A stretch of DNA of 64,000 nt. It comes from Acidobacteriota bacterium. Lineage in GTDB: Bacteria > Acidobacteriota > Terriglobia > Acidiferrales > UBA7541. Below are positions 41,446 through 50,949 of this stretch, in pieces. The translations under genes and the position numbers were made by a program. The notes below the pieces were generated by a model. The model made no database searches. It was not told the origin of the DNA and saw only the letters and a list, made by a program, of their open reading frames with translations. Location of the stretch: positions 1 to 64,000 of the forward strand of contig JABCZK010000005.1 of assembly GCA_013289695.1 (NCBI GenBank), written 5' to 3'. Each line of letters opens with the position of its first letter. Positions within the stretch are counted from its first letter, which is position 1.

Positions 41446-42309
41446 GTGATGGTTAAAAAAGGCAGGCAGGCAAAGCGGGCGCTGGCAATTTTTTTCGCGG
41501 CATTTCTCGCGCTTCCGGCGCCGACAAACGCAGCTGACCTGCAGCCGCAAACCGCGCAAGCCTACGACCGCTACATCCAGCTGACGGCTGCGCAAGTGAC
41601 TGCCGAACTGGCGCAGAGCGGACCGTATCTGTGGGTCGAGCGCTTGTCGCCAGAGCAACGTGCCGCGGATGAGGAGCAACTACGCAACGGGCAACTAGTA
41701 ATCGAGCGGCTGGACACGCTCGATTCCGGCAAGCCGATTCCCGTGCCAGGGGGAATCATCCACCACTGGATCGGCACGGTGTTCGTGCCGGGAGCGACGC
41801 TCGGGCAGACGCTTTCGTTCATGCAGGACTACGAACACAAAACGGAATACTTCAAGCCGGATATCGTGCGCTCGAAAATTCTGCGGCATGATGGCGACGA
41901 TTATTTTGTGCTGCTGCGCTTCTCCAAGAAAAAAATCATCACCACCGTGATCGATACCGACCAGGAGATTCATTACCACGTGATGGACAGTACGCATGCA
42001 TACAGCCGTTCGCGAACCACACGCGTGCAGGAAGTCGAGAACGCCGGACAATCCGATGAGAAACTGGAAGCGGAAGGGCACGACCGGGGTTTTATGTGGC
42101 GCATGAATACCTACTGGCGATTCGAAGAGAAAGACGGTGGAACCTATGTCGAGTGCCAGGCCATTTCGCTGACCCGCGACATTCCCACCGGGCTAGGCTG
42201 GGTGGTGGGATCTTTTGTGACCAGCGTGCCGCGGGAATCGCTGACGTTTACGCTGACCACAGCCCGCACTGCTTTGCTGCAACGGACTGCAACGCATCCC
42301 GCAAAATAA
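41446..42309 (+). CDS. Secreted SRPBCC/START-like protein
   Basis: 287 residues (286 from the ATG at 41449). Signal peptide ALAIFFAAFLALPAPTNAAD, then a mixed alpha/beta domain with the hydrophobic-pocket pattern of SRPBCC proteins: HHWIGTVFVPGATLGQTLSFMQDYEHKTEYFKP, FSKKKIITTVIDTDQEIHYHV, NTYWRFEEKDGGTYVECQAISLTRDIP and a long last helix SVPRESLTFTLTTAR. It may bind a lipid or other hydrophobic ligand in the periplasm; no enzyme motif is visible. Confidence 0.75.
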   Translation: MMVKKGRQAKRALAIFFAAFLALPAPTNAADLQPQTAQAYDRYIQLTAAQVTAELAQSGPYLWVERLSPEQRAADEEQLRNGQLVIERLDTLDSGKPIPVPGGIIHHWIGTVFVPGATLGQTLSFMQDYEHKTEYFKPDIVRSKILRHDGDDYFVLLRFSKKKIITTVIDTDQEIHYHVMDSTHAYSRSRTTRVQEVENAGQSDEKLEAEGHDRGFMWRMNTYWRFEEKDGGTYVECQAISLTRDIPTGLGWVVGSFVTSVPRESLTFTLTTARTALLQRTATHPAK

Positions 42310-42343
42310 ATCGTCGCCTCGCTGCAAAACGCGCAACCAATCG

Positions 42344-44932
42344 CTAGAAGGTCGTGGTGCCGAGGAAAATATCCTCAAGAGCATTCGTGTCGCGCGCGAC
42401 CAGATTGCTTGCGGTCGAAAGGAAACTGACCGTATGACCATCCGCGCTGAGCGAAGGAACCAGGCTCCCTCCATTCGCCGGAGATGCGCCTGTGCCGCTG
42501 GAAATGCTGGCAAGCACCACGCCCGTGGTGCAGGTAGGGATCACACCGAGGCAGGTGTTGCGCACAAAGACGTTCTCCACGCCGTTCACGGTGCCACCCA
42601 GGTTCGAGGCGAGCGACGAGAACGCGATGAACTGGCCGGAAGCGTTCGCGCTAGGGTGTTCGCTCAAACCGTTGGCCGGCGTGATACCGTCGGGCGTTGA
42701 GACCAGTGTGGTAGAAGGCGTGCATTGAGCGACGGTGATGGTCACGCCCAGGCAGGTATCGCGCACATAGATTTGCTGCGGCAGCGGACCGACGCCTGCC
42801 ACTAGGTTCGATGCCGTCGATGCGAAGGCCACAAAACGGCCGTTGGCGACGGTGGTGGAGGTGCATGCGGTGCTGACGGTAACGGTTACGCTGCCGCAAG
42901 CGGAGAGCGTTGATTGCACGCTCGGGCCGTCGGCGGCAGTAGTGCCGTCCGGGGTGGAAATCAGCGTCGTAACCGATACGCAGGTGTTGGTAGTGCTGGT
43001 GATCGTGGTAATGCAAGTTCCGCGCTCGAATATCTCGGATTCGGCGCTAGGGTTCGGCGCCGTGGCGCCTAGATTCGTCGCGGTGGAAGTGAAGGAAACG
43101 AAAAGCCCATCCTCGGAAATGGAAGGATTCGAGCTGGCTCCGTTGGCAAAAGTGGCGCCGTCAGGCGTAGAAACGAGGAAGGTGGTGGGGACGCAGCTGT
43201 TCGTCGGAGGGGTGGTGATAATCGTCGCGATGTCGCAGGTGTTGCGGATGTACACCTGCGGGTGGATGCCGTCCGCAGTAATGTCCGAGACCAGATTGGT
43301 CGCGAGCGAAACGAACGCGACGTATTGGCCGTCCGGGCTGATGACCGGATTGTAGCTCGAGCCGTTCCCAGCGGTCTGGCCGTCGGCGGAAATGGAGACG
43401 AGCTGCGTGTCGAAATTGGAGCTCGGCGTAATCGTGCACGGAGTGGTGGGTGTCGGCATGCAAACCGGGCGCCAGTAGACTTGAGTTACGCCGGTCTGCA
43501 CCGGGACCGTGGTGACCAGATTCGTTGCCAGAGACGTGAAGGCCGCGTGCGTTCCAGTAGAGTCAACCGTGGGCTCGGAGCTTGCTCCGTTGGCTGCTTG
43601 ACCATTCGGATCTGAGCTGACCACGGCGGTCACGGGAACGCAGCTGGCAAGCGCCAAACAGGTGTTTCGGACATAAACATCGGCAGCCGTGTTCACATCG
43701 GTCAGCACCAGATTATGCGACACCGAGGCGAACGCCACGAATTGGCCGGAGCTGCTGGTAGATGGTCCGGAGGTGGCAGTGGTCAGGCCGAGATTACCAT
43801 TCGCGCAATTCGCCGCACCGCCGCAAATGCCATTGATCGACTGAGAACCGTCCGCCGCGAGATCCACAAGCACCGGCAATCCGAGCAAGTGCGTGGGATT
43901 GATGGAATAAGTGAGGATATTGGAGATACCGCCACCGGGCGGCTTGTTCATCACCGTAATTTGATTGACGCCCGCGTTCACCAGATCGCCAGCAGTGAGC
44001 GTCCCGATCGCTGTTGTGCTTCCACCGATCGTCGTCATAACCGGCTGAGCGCTTCCGTTCAGTTGCACGAAAGAAAATTGATTCAAGAAGCCGGTGCCGG
44101 TGATGGAAAGGCTCGCGCTGGTCGCTCCGGCCAGGGCGCTGGTGGGAGTGATCGCAGAAATCGTCGGAACAGCCGTGAGAACACTCAGCGAGACCGGCGT
44201 AGAACCACCGCCTCCCGGCGGAGGGTTCACAACCTGAATTGACACAGGGCCGGGAGTGACGAGGTCCGTGGACTGCAGGTCCACTTGCAACGCCGTGGAA
44301 CTGAGGAAGGAGGTGGTGCGGCTGGCGTTGTTCACAAAGACAGTGGACTGCGACACAAAGTTCTTCCCGGTCAAATTCAGCACAAGGCCTGCGGCACCCG
44401 CGATTGCGGTGCTGGGATTCATTGAAGTGACGACGGGCACAGGGCTGGCAACCGGCGTGATCGTGAATATCGTGCCGGCCGGAGGCGCCTGGTTTTGCGG
44501 AGGAAAGGTTCCGCCGCCCGGCTGTGGCGTGGTGACACTGATGAAGAGCGTTTTGGGGTTCTGCAACAGGCTGGCGGGCAGGGTGACAATCATTTCATTC
44601 GTGCTGATGAATTGGTTGGTCGCCAGCGCTGAGGGAGCGGAGCTTGCGAAAAGCGCAAATCCCGCTTGCGTTTGCTGAGTCAGGTTAGTGCCTAGAATGG
44701 TGAGGAAAGCCTGCGAACTGCCCGCGGGAATCGAGTTTGCACAGTTCGCAGTGCTCGTCTGCAAAGGGCAAATACCGACCAAAGTAATCGTCGGCGCGGG
44801 AAAATTGATCTGCTCCGTGCACGCCGACATCGCGATCATCGCCAATAGCAGTAGCCAAAAGGCTGGACAAAATCGTTGCCGCAAATTGCTCACTCCTGTG
44901 CCAGTAGGTCGGGCCCCATACGGTAAGCGCAA
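42344..44932 (-). CDS. Lipoprotein with IPT/TIG and PD40 propeller repeats
   Basis: 862 residues. The N-terminus has a hydrophobic segment ending LAMIAMSAC, a plausible lipobox, so it is likely a lipoprotein. Residues ~45-345 hold about three IPT/TIG immunoglobulin-like domains (TSMNPSTAIAGAAGLVLNLTGKNF, ISAITPTSALAGATSASLSITG). Residues ~370-860 are about six PD40-like units of the pattern DG..ANG.S..PS.S..G.FVAF.S.A.NLV, each with a Cys pair in an RNTC...C.P stretch that may form disulfides. Start is uncertain: TTG 44932 (used) or GTG 44893. A cell-surface binding role is likely; ligand unknown. Confidence 0.82.
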   Translation of the reverse strand: MRLPYGARPTGTGVSNLRQRFCPAFWLLLLAMIAMSACTEQINFPAPTITLVGICPLQTSTANCANSIPAGSSQAFLTILGTNLTQQTQAGFALFASSAPSALATNQFISTNEMIVTLPASLLQNPKTLFISVTTPQPGGGTFPPQNQAPPAGTIFTITPVASPVPVVTSMNPSTAIAGAAGLVLNLTGKNFVSQSTVFVNNASRTTSFLSSTALQVDLQSTDLVTPGPVSIQVVNPPPGGGGSTPVSLSVLTAVPTISAITPTSALAGATSASLSITGTGFLNQFSFVQLNGSAQPVMTTIGGSTTAIGTLTAGDLVNAGVNQITVMNKPPGGGISNILTYSINPTHLLGLPVLVDLAADGSQSINGICGGAANCANGNLGLTTATSGPSTSSSGQFVAFASVSHNLVLTDVNTAADVYVRNTCLALASCVPVTAVVSSDPNGQAANGASSEPTVDSTGTHAAFTSLATNLVTTVPVQTGVTQVYWRPVCMPTPTTPCTITPSSNFDTQLVSISADGQTAGNGSSYNPVISPDGQYVAFVSLATNLVSDITADGIHPQVYIRNTCDIATIITTPPTNSCVPTTFLVSTPDGATFANGASSNPSISEDGLFVSFTSTATNLGATAPNPSAESEIFERGTCITTITSTTNTCVSVTTLISTPDGTTAADGPSVQSTLSACGSVTVTVSTACTSTTVANGRFVAFASTASNLVAGVGPLPQQIYVRDTCLGVTITVAQCTPSTTLVSTPDGITPANGLSEHPSANASGQFIAFSSLASNLGGTVNGVENVFVRNTCLGVIPTCTTGVVLASISSGTGASPANGGSLVPSLSADGHTVSFLSTASNLVARDTNALEDIFLGTTTF

Positions 44933-45172
44933 TCCTAGAGACTACTAAAGATGGCCCTGGGGGGCAATCAGGATGCCTGCCCCACGCACGATTGTCCAGT
45001 GCGGGCAGGCGCGCAGGCCACCTGCTCGGCGAGTGGGCAATGGCGGGCGGTAAGCTGAAACCTATTTGGTCATGGCACTTGTAACCTTGTATTAACGACG
45101 ACCGTGAGCGGTTCTATGTTCTACTGTGCGTCCTGGGGAAGCAGGCTTCTTGAACGGCTGTTTTCCGGGCTA

Positions 45173-46672
45173 ATGCGGCGATTCACCTTCCAAACTGGAT
45201 CCGTGATTCTGGCTGTGCTATCGGTGTCTTTCGTCGCTCCTTCCCGCGCGGTAGCCCAGAATTCGCGGCCGGACGATGTAGCGGCGCAAGCAGTCCCTGC
45301 GGCGGCGCATGATGCGGACACGTCAGCGCAGCAAGACAGCCCGAACGCTCCGCCCGGGCCTGCAGCAGCCGAACCCGAATCCAGCGACGTGCTTACGCTC
45401 TTCCCGCATTCGGAAACCAGCCGCTACTGGATTTCCGGGCAAGCAAACGTCGTCATGCAGTGGCATTCACGCTTCCCAGCCGCATACACCGGACCCAATA
45501 GCCTGACTCCCTGGCCGCAGAGCGCCACCACGCACATTCTGACGCTTTATACCGGTTACGAACTCACGCATACAACGGAGGTGTTCGCCGACGTGGAATA
45601 CGCGTCGGGCGGTGGCATTGGAAGCGCGCTCGGCCTCGCTGGTTACAGCAACCTGGATTCTGTGCGCACGGTGTCAGGCGTGACGCTCTCGAGGGCACCC
45701 TATCTTGCACGGCTCATGTTGCGGCAGATTATTCCGCTTACCCGGGAGCGCGTCGAAGCGGACCGCGACCAGTTCCATCTCGTCACGTCCCTGCCGGCGC
45801 GGCGCATCGAGTTTCGCATCGGAAAATTCGACCTCGTCGATTTCTTCGATCTGAACACCTGGGGCACGGACAGCCACCTGCAATTCCTGAACTGGACGGT
45901 GGACAACGACGGGGCGTACGACTATGCCGCGAACACTCGCGGATACACCGACGGCGCGATTCTGGAATACGACGATCACTGGTTCAGCGCGCGCTTCGGC
46001 GTAGTAATGATGCCCAAAGTAGCCAACGGGATTAATCTCGACGCGGACATTGCGCGGGCGCGCGGCGAGAATCTGGAGTTTGATGCCGCGGGCAAGCGGC
46101 TGCTGCATCGCGCCGGCGTCGTGCGTCTTCTCAGCTACCTGAATACCGCCAATATGGGGAGCTACGAAGAAGCTAACAAGATTTTTCTCGACGGGCAGGG
46201 AACGGCCCCGACCATTATCGCCACCCGGAGACAAGGCCGTCACAAGTACGGATTCGACTTGAATGCAGAACAGGAGCTGCCCGCAAACCTGGGCGTCTTC
46301 GCCCGAGCGGGCTGGAGCGACGGCCGCAACGAGTCCTTTGCCTACACGGAAGTGGACCGCACAGCCGAGCTGGGGATTTTTACGAAAGGCGATAAGTGGA
46401 AGCGCAAGAACGATCGCGCGGGCGCGGCCTTCGTTGCCAACCAGATTGTCGGCGCTCACCAGCAGTACCTTGGGTATGGCGGCGTGGGGTTCATACTGGG
46501 CGACGGCGCGCTCACGCCTGGCTCGGAAAAAATCGTCGAAGGATTTTACACCGCTCATCTGTGGCGCGGCTTCTTCGCGTCCTGCGATATTCAGCACGTC
46601 AATAATCCTGGATATAACAAGGCGCGCGGGCCCGTTCTTGTCCCTGGCCTGCGCTTGCACGTTGAGTTTTAA
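45173..46672 (+). CDS. Outer-membrane porin, carbohydrate porin (OprB)-like
   Basis: 499 residues from ATG 45173, with a signal peptide (SVILAVLSVSFVAPSRAVAQ), a short Pro/Ala-rich linker and a beta-barrel ending in a terminal Phe (LRLHVEF), as outer-membrane proteins do. YWISGQANVVMQWHSRFP, TLYTGYELTHTTEVFADVEYASGGG and the YLGYGGVGFILGDG...EKIVEGFYTAHL repeat region resemble OprB-type carbohydrate porins. In-frame GTG 45104 and ATG 45116 are alternative starts. Substrate unknown. Confidence 0.75.
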   Translation: MRRFTFQTGSVILAVLSVSFVAPSRAVAQNSRPDDVAAQAVPAAAHDADTSAQQDSPNAPPGPAAAEPESSDVLTLFPHSETSRYWISGQANVVMQWHSRFPAAYTGPNSLTPWPQSATTHILTLYTGYELTHTTEVFADVEYASGGGIGSALGLAGYSNLDSVRTVSGVTLSRAPYLARLMLRQIIPLTRERVEADRDQFHLVTSLPARRIEFRIGKFDLVDFFDLNTWGTDSHLQFLNWTVDNDGAYDYAANTRGYTDGAILEYDDHWFSARFGVVMMPKVANGINLDADIARARGENLEFDAAGKRLLHRAGVVRLLSYLNTANMGSYEEANKIFLDGQGTAPTIIATRRQGRHKYGFDLNAEQELPANLGVFARAGWSDGRNESFAYTEVDRTAELGIFTKGDKWKRKNDRAGAAFVANQIVGAHQQYLGYGGVGFILGDGALTPGSEKIVEGFYTAHLWRGFFASCDIQHVNNPGYNKARGPVLVPGLRLHVEF

Positions 46673-46791
46673 TCTCTCTGCCGTGCGGCACGGTACGGCG
46701 GAACGGTTTGTGAAAATCATCGGAACGGTTTAAGCTGCGCGGCGCGGCGTGGGGTGAAGATCGTAAACGGGCGAGCCGCGAGGAGATGCAC

Positions 46792-47391
46792 ATGTCACTT
46801 TGGAGATTTTCCGTTCTCGCTGTATTTCTCGTGAGCAGCGCCGCATTTCCACTTCGCGCGCAAGAGGACTCCAAAAAGCCGAGCGCAGCAGCGCCGGCGG
46901 AAGCGCAGGCCGCAACGCCACAACCAGCCGCGAAACCCGCCGATGTGGCGTCGCCGGACGCAATTCTGGCCGCAACCTACGATGTGATCTCCGGCCCCGC
47001 CGGGCAACTGCGCGATTGGGATCGTTTCCGTTCTCTTTTTGTGCCCGGCGCGCGATTAATACCGGTCGTCCCCAGAAAAACCGGCGGCGGCTTCGACACT
47101 CGCATCATCACTCCGGATGAGTACGCGAAGTTCGCGGATGCCTACTTCCAGAAGAACGGATTTGCTGAGCGGGAAATTTCGCGCAGTGCGGAACGCTACG
47201 GCAACATCATGCAGATTTTCAGCACCTACGAATCGCGGCACGACGCCAAGGACGCGCAGCCCTTCGCGCGCGGCATCAACAGTTTTCAGCTCTTTTACGA
47301 CGGCGCGCGCTGGTGGGTGGTAACGATTTACTGGCTGGAAGAAACGCCCGATAATCCGCTGCCCAAGGAATTTCTGCCGCCTACGAAATAG
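46792..47391 (+). CDS. Secreted NTF2-like protein, unknown function
   Basis: 199 residues: signal peptide (LWRFSVLAVFLVSSAAFPLRAQ), an Ala/Pro-rich linker, then a domain of about 140 residues with the NTF2/SnoaL-like strand-helix pattern (DAILAATYDVISGPAGQLRDWDRFRSLFVPGA, GNIMQIFSTYESRHDAKD, GINSFQLFYDGARWWVVTIYW). AGGAG lies 6 bases before the ATG at 46792, preferred over ATG 46786. No catalytic motif can be assigned. Confidence 0.78.
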   Translation: MSLWRFSVLAVFLVSSAAFPLRAQEDSKKPSAAAPAEAQAATPQPAAKPADVASPDAILAATYDVISGPAGQLRDWDRFRSLFVPGARLIPVVPRKTGGGFDTRIITPDEYAKFADAYFQKNGFAEREISRSAERYGNIMQIFSTYESRHDAKDAQPFARGINSFQLFYDGARWWVVTIYWLEETPDNPLPKEFLPPTK

Positions 47392-47412
47392 CTCGCGGCA
47401 TCCGCTAGCGCG

Positions 47413-48021
47413 CTATTTCGGCTGCGACGGGCTGGCCGGCGGCGGCGTTACTGGAGCAGGCGTCGGAGCGGGCGTCGCGCCCGGTGCGACCGAGCTCGCG
47501 TCCGCCGGCGCCGCGGCAGGCAGCAGGCTCCTGAGAACATCCGGTGGGAGCTTATCGGCGCTGGCCATCAACGCAGCGACTTGCCACATTTGCTGATCGT
47601 TCAGCGCCTTCTGAAAGCCGGGCATGCCGGTGAGGCGTATGCCGTTTTTCACTTTCCAGTAGGTGACTCCCACCGGATCGTCCGTAACCGTTTCTTTCGC
47701 GGTAAAAAGCTGCGGGGCGTGTGGAAACATTCCTTGCGACGCGGCGGACGGCGCCTGCAGCGGCAAGCCGTGGCAGAAAGCGCAATTCGTCCGGTACACT
47801 TCGGCGCCGGCGGCCAGATCACCCGCGTTGAATGTGGAAAGCTCGCGGTCCTGCGTCTCCCTCTTGATTCGCGCCTTCAATGCGCCCTTGGCTATGAATT
47901 TTTCAAAGGGCATCGGAGCATCAGTCGCAGCCGCGGGCGCTTGCCCGGTCTCTATATAGAAAAAAAGCACAACCGGCAGAATCAGCAATCCCAGAATCAG
48001 TCCCACCAGAAAACCTTTCAT
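47413..48021 (-). CDS. Membrane-anchored cytochrome c
   Basis: 202 residues with an N-terminal membrane anchor (FLVGLILGLLILPVVLFFYIE) and one class I cytochrome c domain: heme site CAFCHG and likely distal ligand Met in RLTGMPGF. The C-terminus is a Pro/Ala-rich tail. It probably carries electrons on the periplasmic side; partners are not in the window. Start at ATG 48021 (MKGFLVGL); the longer ORF has no signal-like upstream part. A GGATCC stretch lies before the ATG. Confidence 0.88.
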   Translation of the reverse strand: MKGFLVGLILGLLILPVVLFFYIETGQAPAAATDAPMPFEKFIAKGALKARIKRETQDRELSTFNAGDLAAGAEVYRTNCAFCHGLPLQAPSAASQGMFPHAPQLFTAKETVTDDPVGVTYWKVKNGIRLTGMPGFQKALNDQQMWQVAALMASADKLPPDVLRSLLPAAAPADASSVAPGATPAPTPAPVTPPPASPSQPK

Positions 48022-48194
48022 CGTGGATCCTTTCTTTCGCTCCAAGCAAAGCCGACAATGAATTCGGCAGAAACGCAGCAGACTGAATAGCACAGCAACG
48101 CTTCAGTTGCCACGAGTTTTGCCGGACGGAAAAATCGCGCTTGCGGCAGGTTCCACGATGCGAGATGAATACTGGCATTGCCGGGAGGCTTTCC

Positions 48195-49043
48195 ATGTTT
48201 CAAAGCGATCTGCTAAAGGGCCGCACCATTTTGATTACAGGCGGCGGCACGGGGCTGGGACGTTCGATGGCGCTGCGCTTCGGCGAGCTGGGCGCGAATA
48301 TTTTTCTGGTGGCGCGGCGGGAAGAACCGCTGAAAGAGACCGCCGAAGCGATTCGCGCTAAAGGCGCGCGCGCGGCTTTCGCTGCCGCGGACATACGCGA
48401 TTTCAGCGCCGTGGAAAAAGCAGTGGAGGCGGCGGAAAAAGAATTCGGGCGCGTGGACACGCTGGTGAATAACGCCGCTGGAAATTTTATCGCGCGCACG
48501 GAAAAGCTTTCGCCGAACGCGTTCAACGCCGTGGTGGGAATTGTGCTGCAAGGCACATTTTTCTGCACGCTGGCGCTGGGAAAGAAATGGATTGCCGCGA
48601 AGCAGCCCGGCCACGTGTTGAATATCGTCACCACATACGCCGCAGCGAACTGCGGCTCGGGATTTGTGGTGCCGTCGGCTTGCGCCAAGGCTGGGGTGCT
48701 GGCGCTGACGCGCTCGCTGGCCGTCGAATGGGCGCGCCACCATATCCGGCTGAACGCCATCGCGCCCGGACCATTTCCCACCGAGGGCGCGTGGTCGCGT
48801 TTGCTGCCGTCGAAGGATCTGGAGGACCGCGCCAAGAAACATCACCCCATGGGCCGCTTCGGACGCCACGACGAACTCGCCAATCTTGCCGTGTATTTGC
48901 TGAGCGAACAGGCGGACTACGTGAATGGCGAATGCGTGGTGATTGATGGCGGCCTGTGGCTGCGCGGCGCCGGGGAATTCAACGACTTCCTCGATCTGCC
49001 CGATGCCGCATGGGACATGCTCGAATCAGCGCGCAAGAAATAG
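48195..49043 (+). CDS. Short-chain dehydrogenase, 2,4-dienoyl-CoA reductase-like
   Basis: 282-residue SDR enzyme. Cofactor motif ITGGGTGLGRSMA, NNAAGNF, and NAIAPGPFPTEGAW. The usual YxxxK is replaced: VVPSACAKAG has the Lys but not the Tyr at that place, while VTTYAAANCGSGFVVPSA keeps a Tyr further upstream and the C-terminus has GAGEFNDFLDL. This combination is that of mitochondrial-type 2,4-dienoyl-CoA reductase (DECR), which removes double bases from unsaturated acyl-CoA with NADPH. GGGAGG precedes ATG 48195. Confidence 0.88.
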   Translation: MFQSDLLKGRTILITGGGTGLGRSMALRFGELGANIFLVARREEPLKETAEAIRAKGARAAFAAADIRDFSAVEKAVEAAEKEFGRVDTLVNNAAGNFIARTEKLSPNAFNAVVGIVLQGTFFCTLALGKKWIAAKQPGHVLNIVTTYAAANCGSGFVVPSACAKAGVLALTRSLAVEWARHHIRLNAIAPGPFPTEGAWSRLLPSKDLEDRAKKHHPMGRFGRHDELANLAVYLLSEQADYVNGECVVIDGGLWLRGAGEFNDFLDLPDAAWDMLESARKK

Positions 49044-49068
49044 CGTGTTGTTGCTCGTGCGCGTGATG

Positions 49069-50559
49069 TTATGGAGCCGTTTGCGCGGGATAGACGTTGC
49101 TGGTCTTGGGATCGATCTCGAACCGCAGCACCCATTCGCTGGGCACGCTGCGGCCATCCATTTTTGCCGGCGCAAATGACCAACGTTTTGCGGCTTCTAG
49201 TGCGCGCTGGGCGAAATATTGGCTGGGCCCCGGAGCATCGAACGCTGCTTCGGTCACGCGGCCCGATTCGTCCACGTGGACTTTGACGTTGATCCGCACT
49301 TTCCCGTGAATTGTGTCGCGCGCTCTTTGCGAAGCGTCCGGCAGGAATTGCTTAACGACTTTTCCGTCGACCACCCCGCGGCTCGCCGCTGTCACCGTCG
49401 GCTGCGCCGGTGCTTCAATCTTGGTTCGCGCTGGAGCGGACGGTAAAACCGCAGCACTCGCGGCAGCGCTCTTCGGACTTGGCTGTTCGGCGGAACGCTT
49501 GACGGGCTGCGACGCGGGGGGTTGCGCAATGGGTGGCGTCGGCTTCGCGACCGGCGCTGCCGCTTCGGCAAGCACAGGCTTCTGCTCCGGCTTTGGCTGG
49601 GCGATTGCCTGCACAACTGTTGGCGCGCTAGTTACCGCACGCGCGGGGCCGGTTTGCGAAGGGTGATGGAAAATCCGCACTGCTGCTAGAATCGCCAGCA
49701 ACGCCAGTCCAATGGGCGCGGCCGTGCCAACCAAGCGTCGCTGCGCCAAGGAATATCGCACGCCGCGCGTCGGCTGTTTCGGCGGCGTGGGCGCATTCGG
49801 CAGCAGCCGGGCGGCGATGTCCGCGACGCTCCAACGCAATTGCGGATCGCGGCGCAGGCAATGGCGCGCCAAATCCAGAAACTCCGCCGGCAAGTTCGAT
49901 GGCAGTGCCGGCTCAGCCTGGTTGGTTCTCTCCCATACGGGCAAGCGCTGCGTCAACGCTTCGACCAGCGTCATGCCGAGCGACCAGACGTCGCCCGCCG
50001 GTGAAATTCTTCCGCCGGCCGCTTCGGGCGGATCATAGGCTCCCGGTTTCCCCACGCTTCCGCTGAATTCGCCGATGCGGCAGAGTCCGTCGCTGGAAAT
50101 TTTCAGCAGGTCATTTTCCGCCATGATGTTCGCGGGCTTGATGCGGCAATGAACGAAACCTTTGGCGTGAACGTAGGCGAGCGCGTCAACCACCGGACCA
50201 AGAATTGCGCGAGCTTCGTCTGGCGCGAGCGGTCTGCGCGCGATCACCGAAGAGAGATTTTCTTCAGCGTACTCCATCGCCACATAGAGCACAGCCGCAC
50301 CGTCCAGTTCGCCGCGCCCCATACCCAGAAGCCGGATCATGTGCGGATGCGAAAGTTTCGCGGCGTGCCGCCAACGCGCCAGCAATCCTTCTGCTTCCGC
50401 TGCATCTGCCGGAACCAGTTTGATGGCGGCCTTGCGAACGTCCGGGGAATCGTAGTCCGTCAGAAATACAGAGCTGCCTTCGTCTCCACCCACGAACTCG
50501 CCGAGGCGGAATTTTCCGTCAATGACTTGGCCCACCCGTTTTGTCGCGGCCTCTGTCAT
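49069..50559 (-). CDS. Membrane pseudokinase fused to a TonB C-terminal domain
   Basis: 496 residues. Residues 10-255 form a protein-kinase fold: AAIK (Lys47), HPHMIRLLG, LYVAMEYAEENL and DVWSLGMTL. The catalytic HRD is HCRIKPAN (Asp replaced by Arg139) and DFG is SDG (156-158), so both catalytic Asp are lost and it is probably not an active kinase. A membrane helix spans ~277-296. Then a Pro/Ala/Lys-rich stretch and, at ~400-490, a TonB C-terminal domain (GKVRINVKVHVDESGRV...ALEAAKRWSFAPAKMDG). Layout: cytoplasmic pseudokinase, membrane helix, periplasmic TonB end. AAGGGGG precedes ATG 50559. Confidence 0.85.
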   Translation of the reverse strand: MTEAATKRVGQVIDGKFRLGEFVGGDEGSSVFLTDYDSPDVRKAAIKLVPADAAEAEGLLARWRHAAKLSHPHMIRLLGMGRGELDGAAVLYVAMEYAEENLSSVIARRPLAPDEARAILGPVVDALAYVHAKGFVHCRIKPANIMAENDLLKISSDGLCRIGEFSGSVGKPGAYDPPEAAGGRISPAGDVWSLGMTLVEALTQRLPVWERTNQAEPALPSNLPAEFLDLARHCLRRDPQLRWSVADIAARLLPNAPTPPKQPTRGVRYSLAQRRLVGTAAPIGLALLAILAAVRIFHHPSQTGPARAVTSAPTVVQAIAQPKPEQKPVLAEAAAPVAKPTPPIAQPPASQPVKRSAEQPSPKSAAASAAVLPSAPARTKIEAPAQPTVTAASRGVVDGKVVKQFLPDASQRARDTIHGKVRINVKVHVDESGRVTEAAFDAPGPSQYFAQRALEAAKRWSFAPAKMDGRSVPSEWVLRFEIDPKTSNVYPAQTAP

Positions 50560-50949
50560 CTGAACCCCCTTGCGCATTCAAGAGCGCTAGCCTGTGGCGT
50601 GCGGCCCGGGCGCTCGTATCCATGTGAATTCGAAAAGTATCGTGCCTGATCTCGGAGTCGGGCGTTTCGTCCTCTGGCGAGCTATCGCCTCGAGACAGGG
50701 CGCTCGTCCGCAGGGCTGCGGTGTACCAGGCTGGGTAGGTCCCGGTCGCAAAGGGTGGATTTACCAGGTTCGCCACCCTCGTTGTGACCCATTCTGCACC
50801 ATTCCGGTACATGCGGAACCAGAAAGTGGTGCAATGTTGTTCAATCGCACCCCTGTCGGCTGGTTGGTGGGTTTCCCGCGTCTTCGCCTACCCGGTATTT
50901 CTATCGATCAGATATTGACATACGATGTCTGTATCGATACTATTGTCGC
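50560..50949. other. 390-base divergent gap upstream of the toxin-antitoxin genes
   Basis: Between the pseudokinase (minus) and antitoxin (plus) genes. It contains a GGGTGG...CCACCC hairpin around 50753-50779 and the antitoxin promoter at its right end. The overlapping 139-codon ORF at 50594-51013 is not protein-like. Confidence 0.5.
50915..50943 (+). promoter_or_regulatory. Promoter and operator-like palindromes of the toxin-antitoxin operon
   Basis: TTGACA -35 and TACTAT -10 with 17 bases spacing. The predicted start of transcription is the A of the antitoxin ATG at 50950, so the mRNA would be leaderless. The spacer holds GACAT-ACG-ATGTC (50917-50929) and GTATCGATAC (50931-50940), and TATCGAT recurs at 50902, fitting autorepression by the antitoxin. 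Confidence 0.75.
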
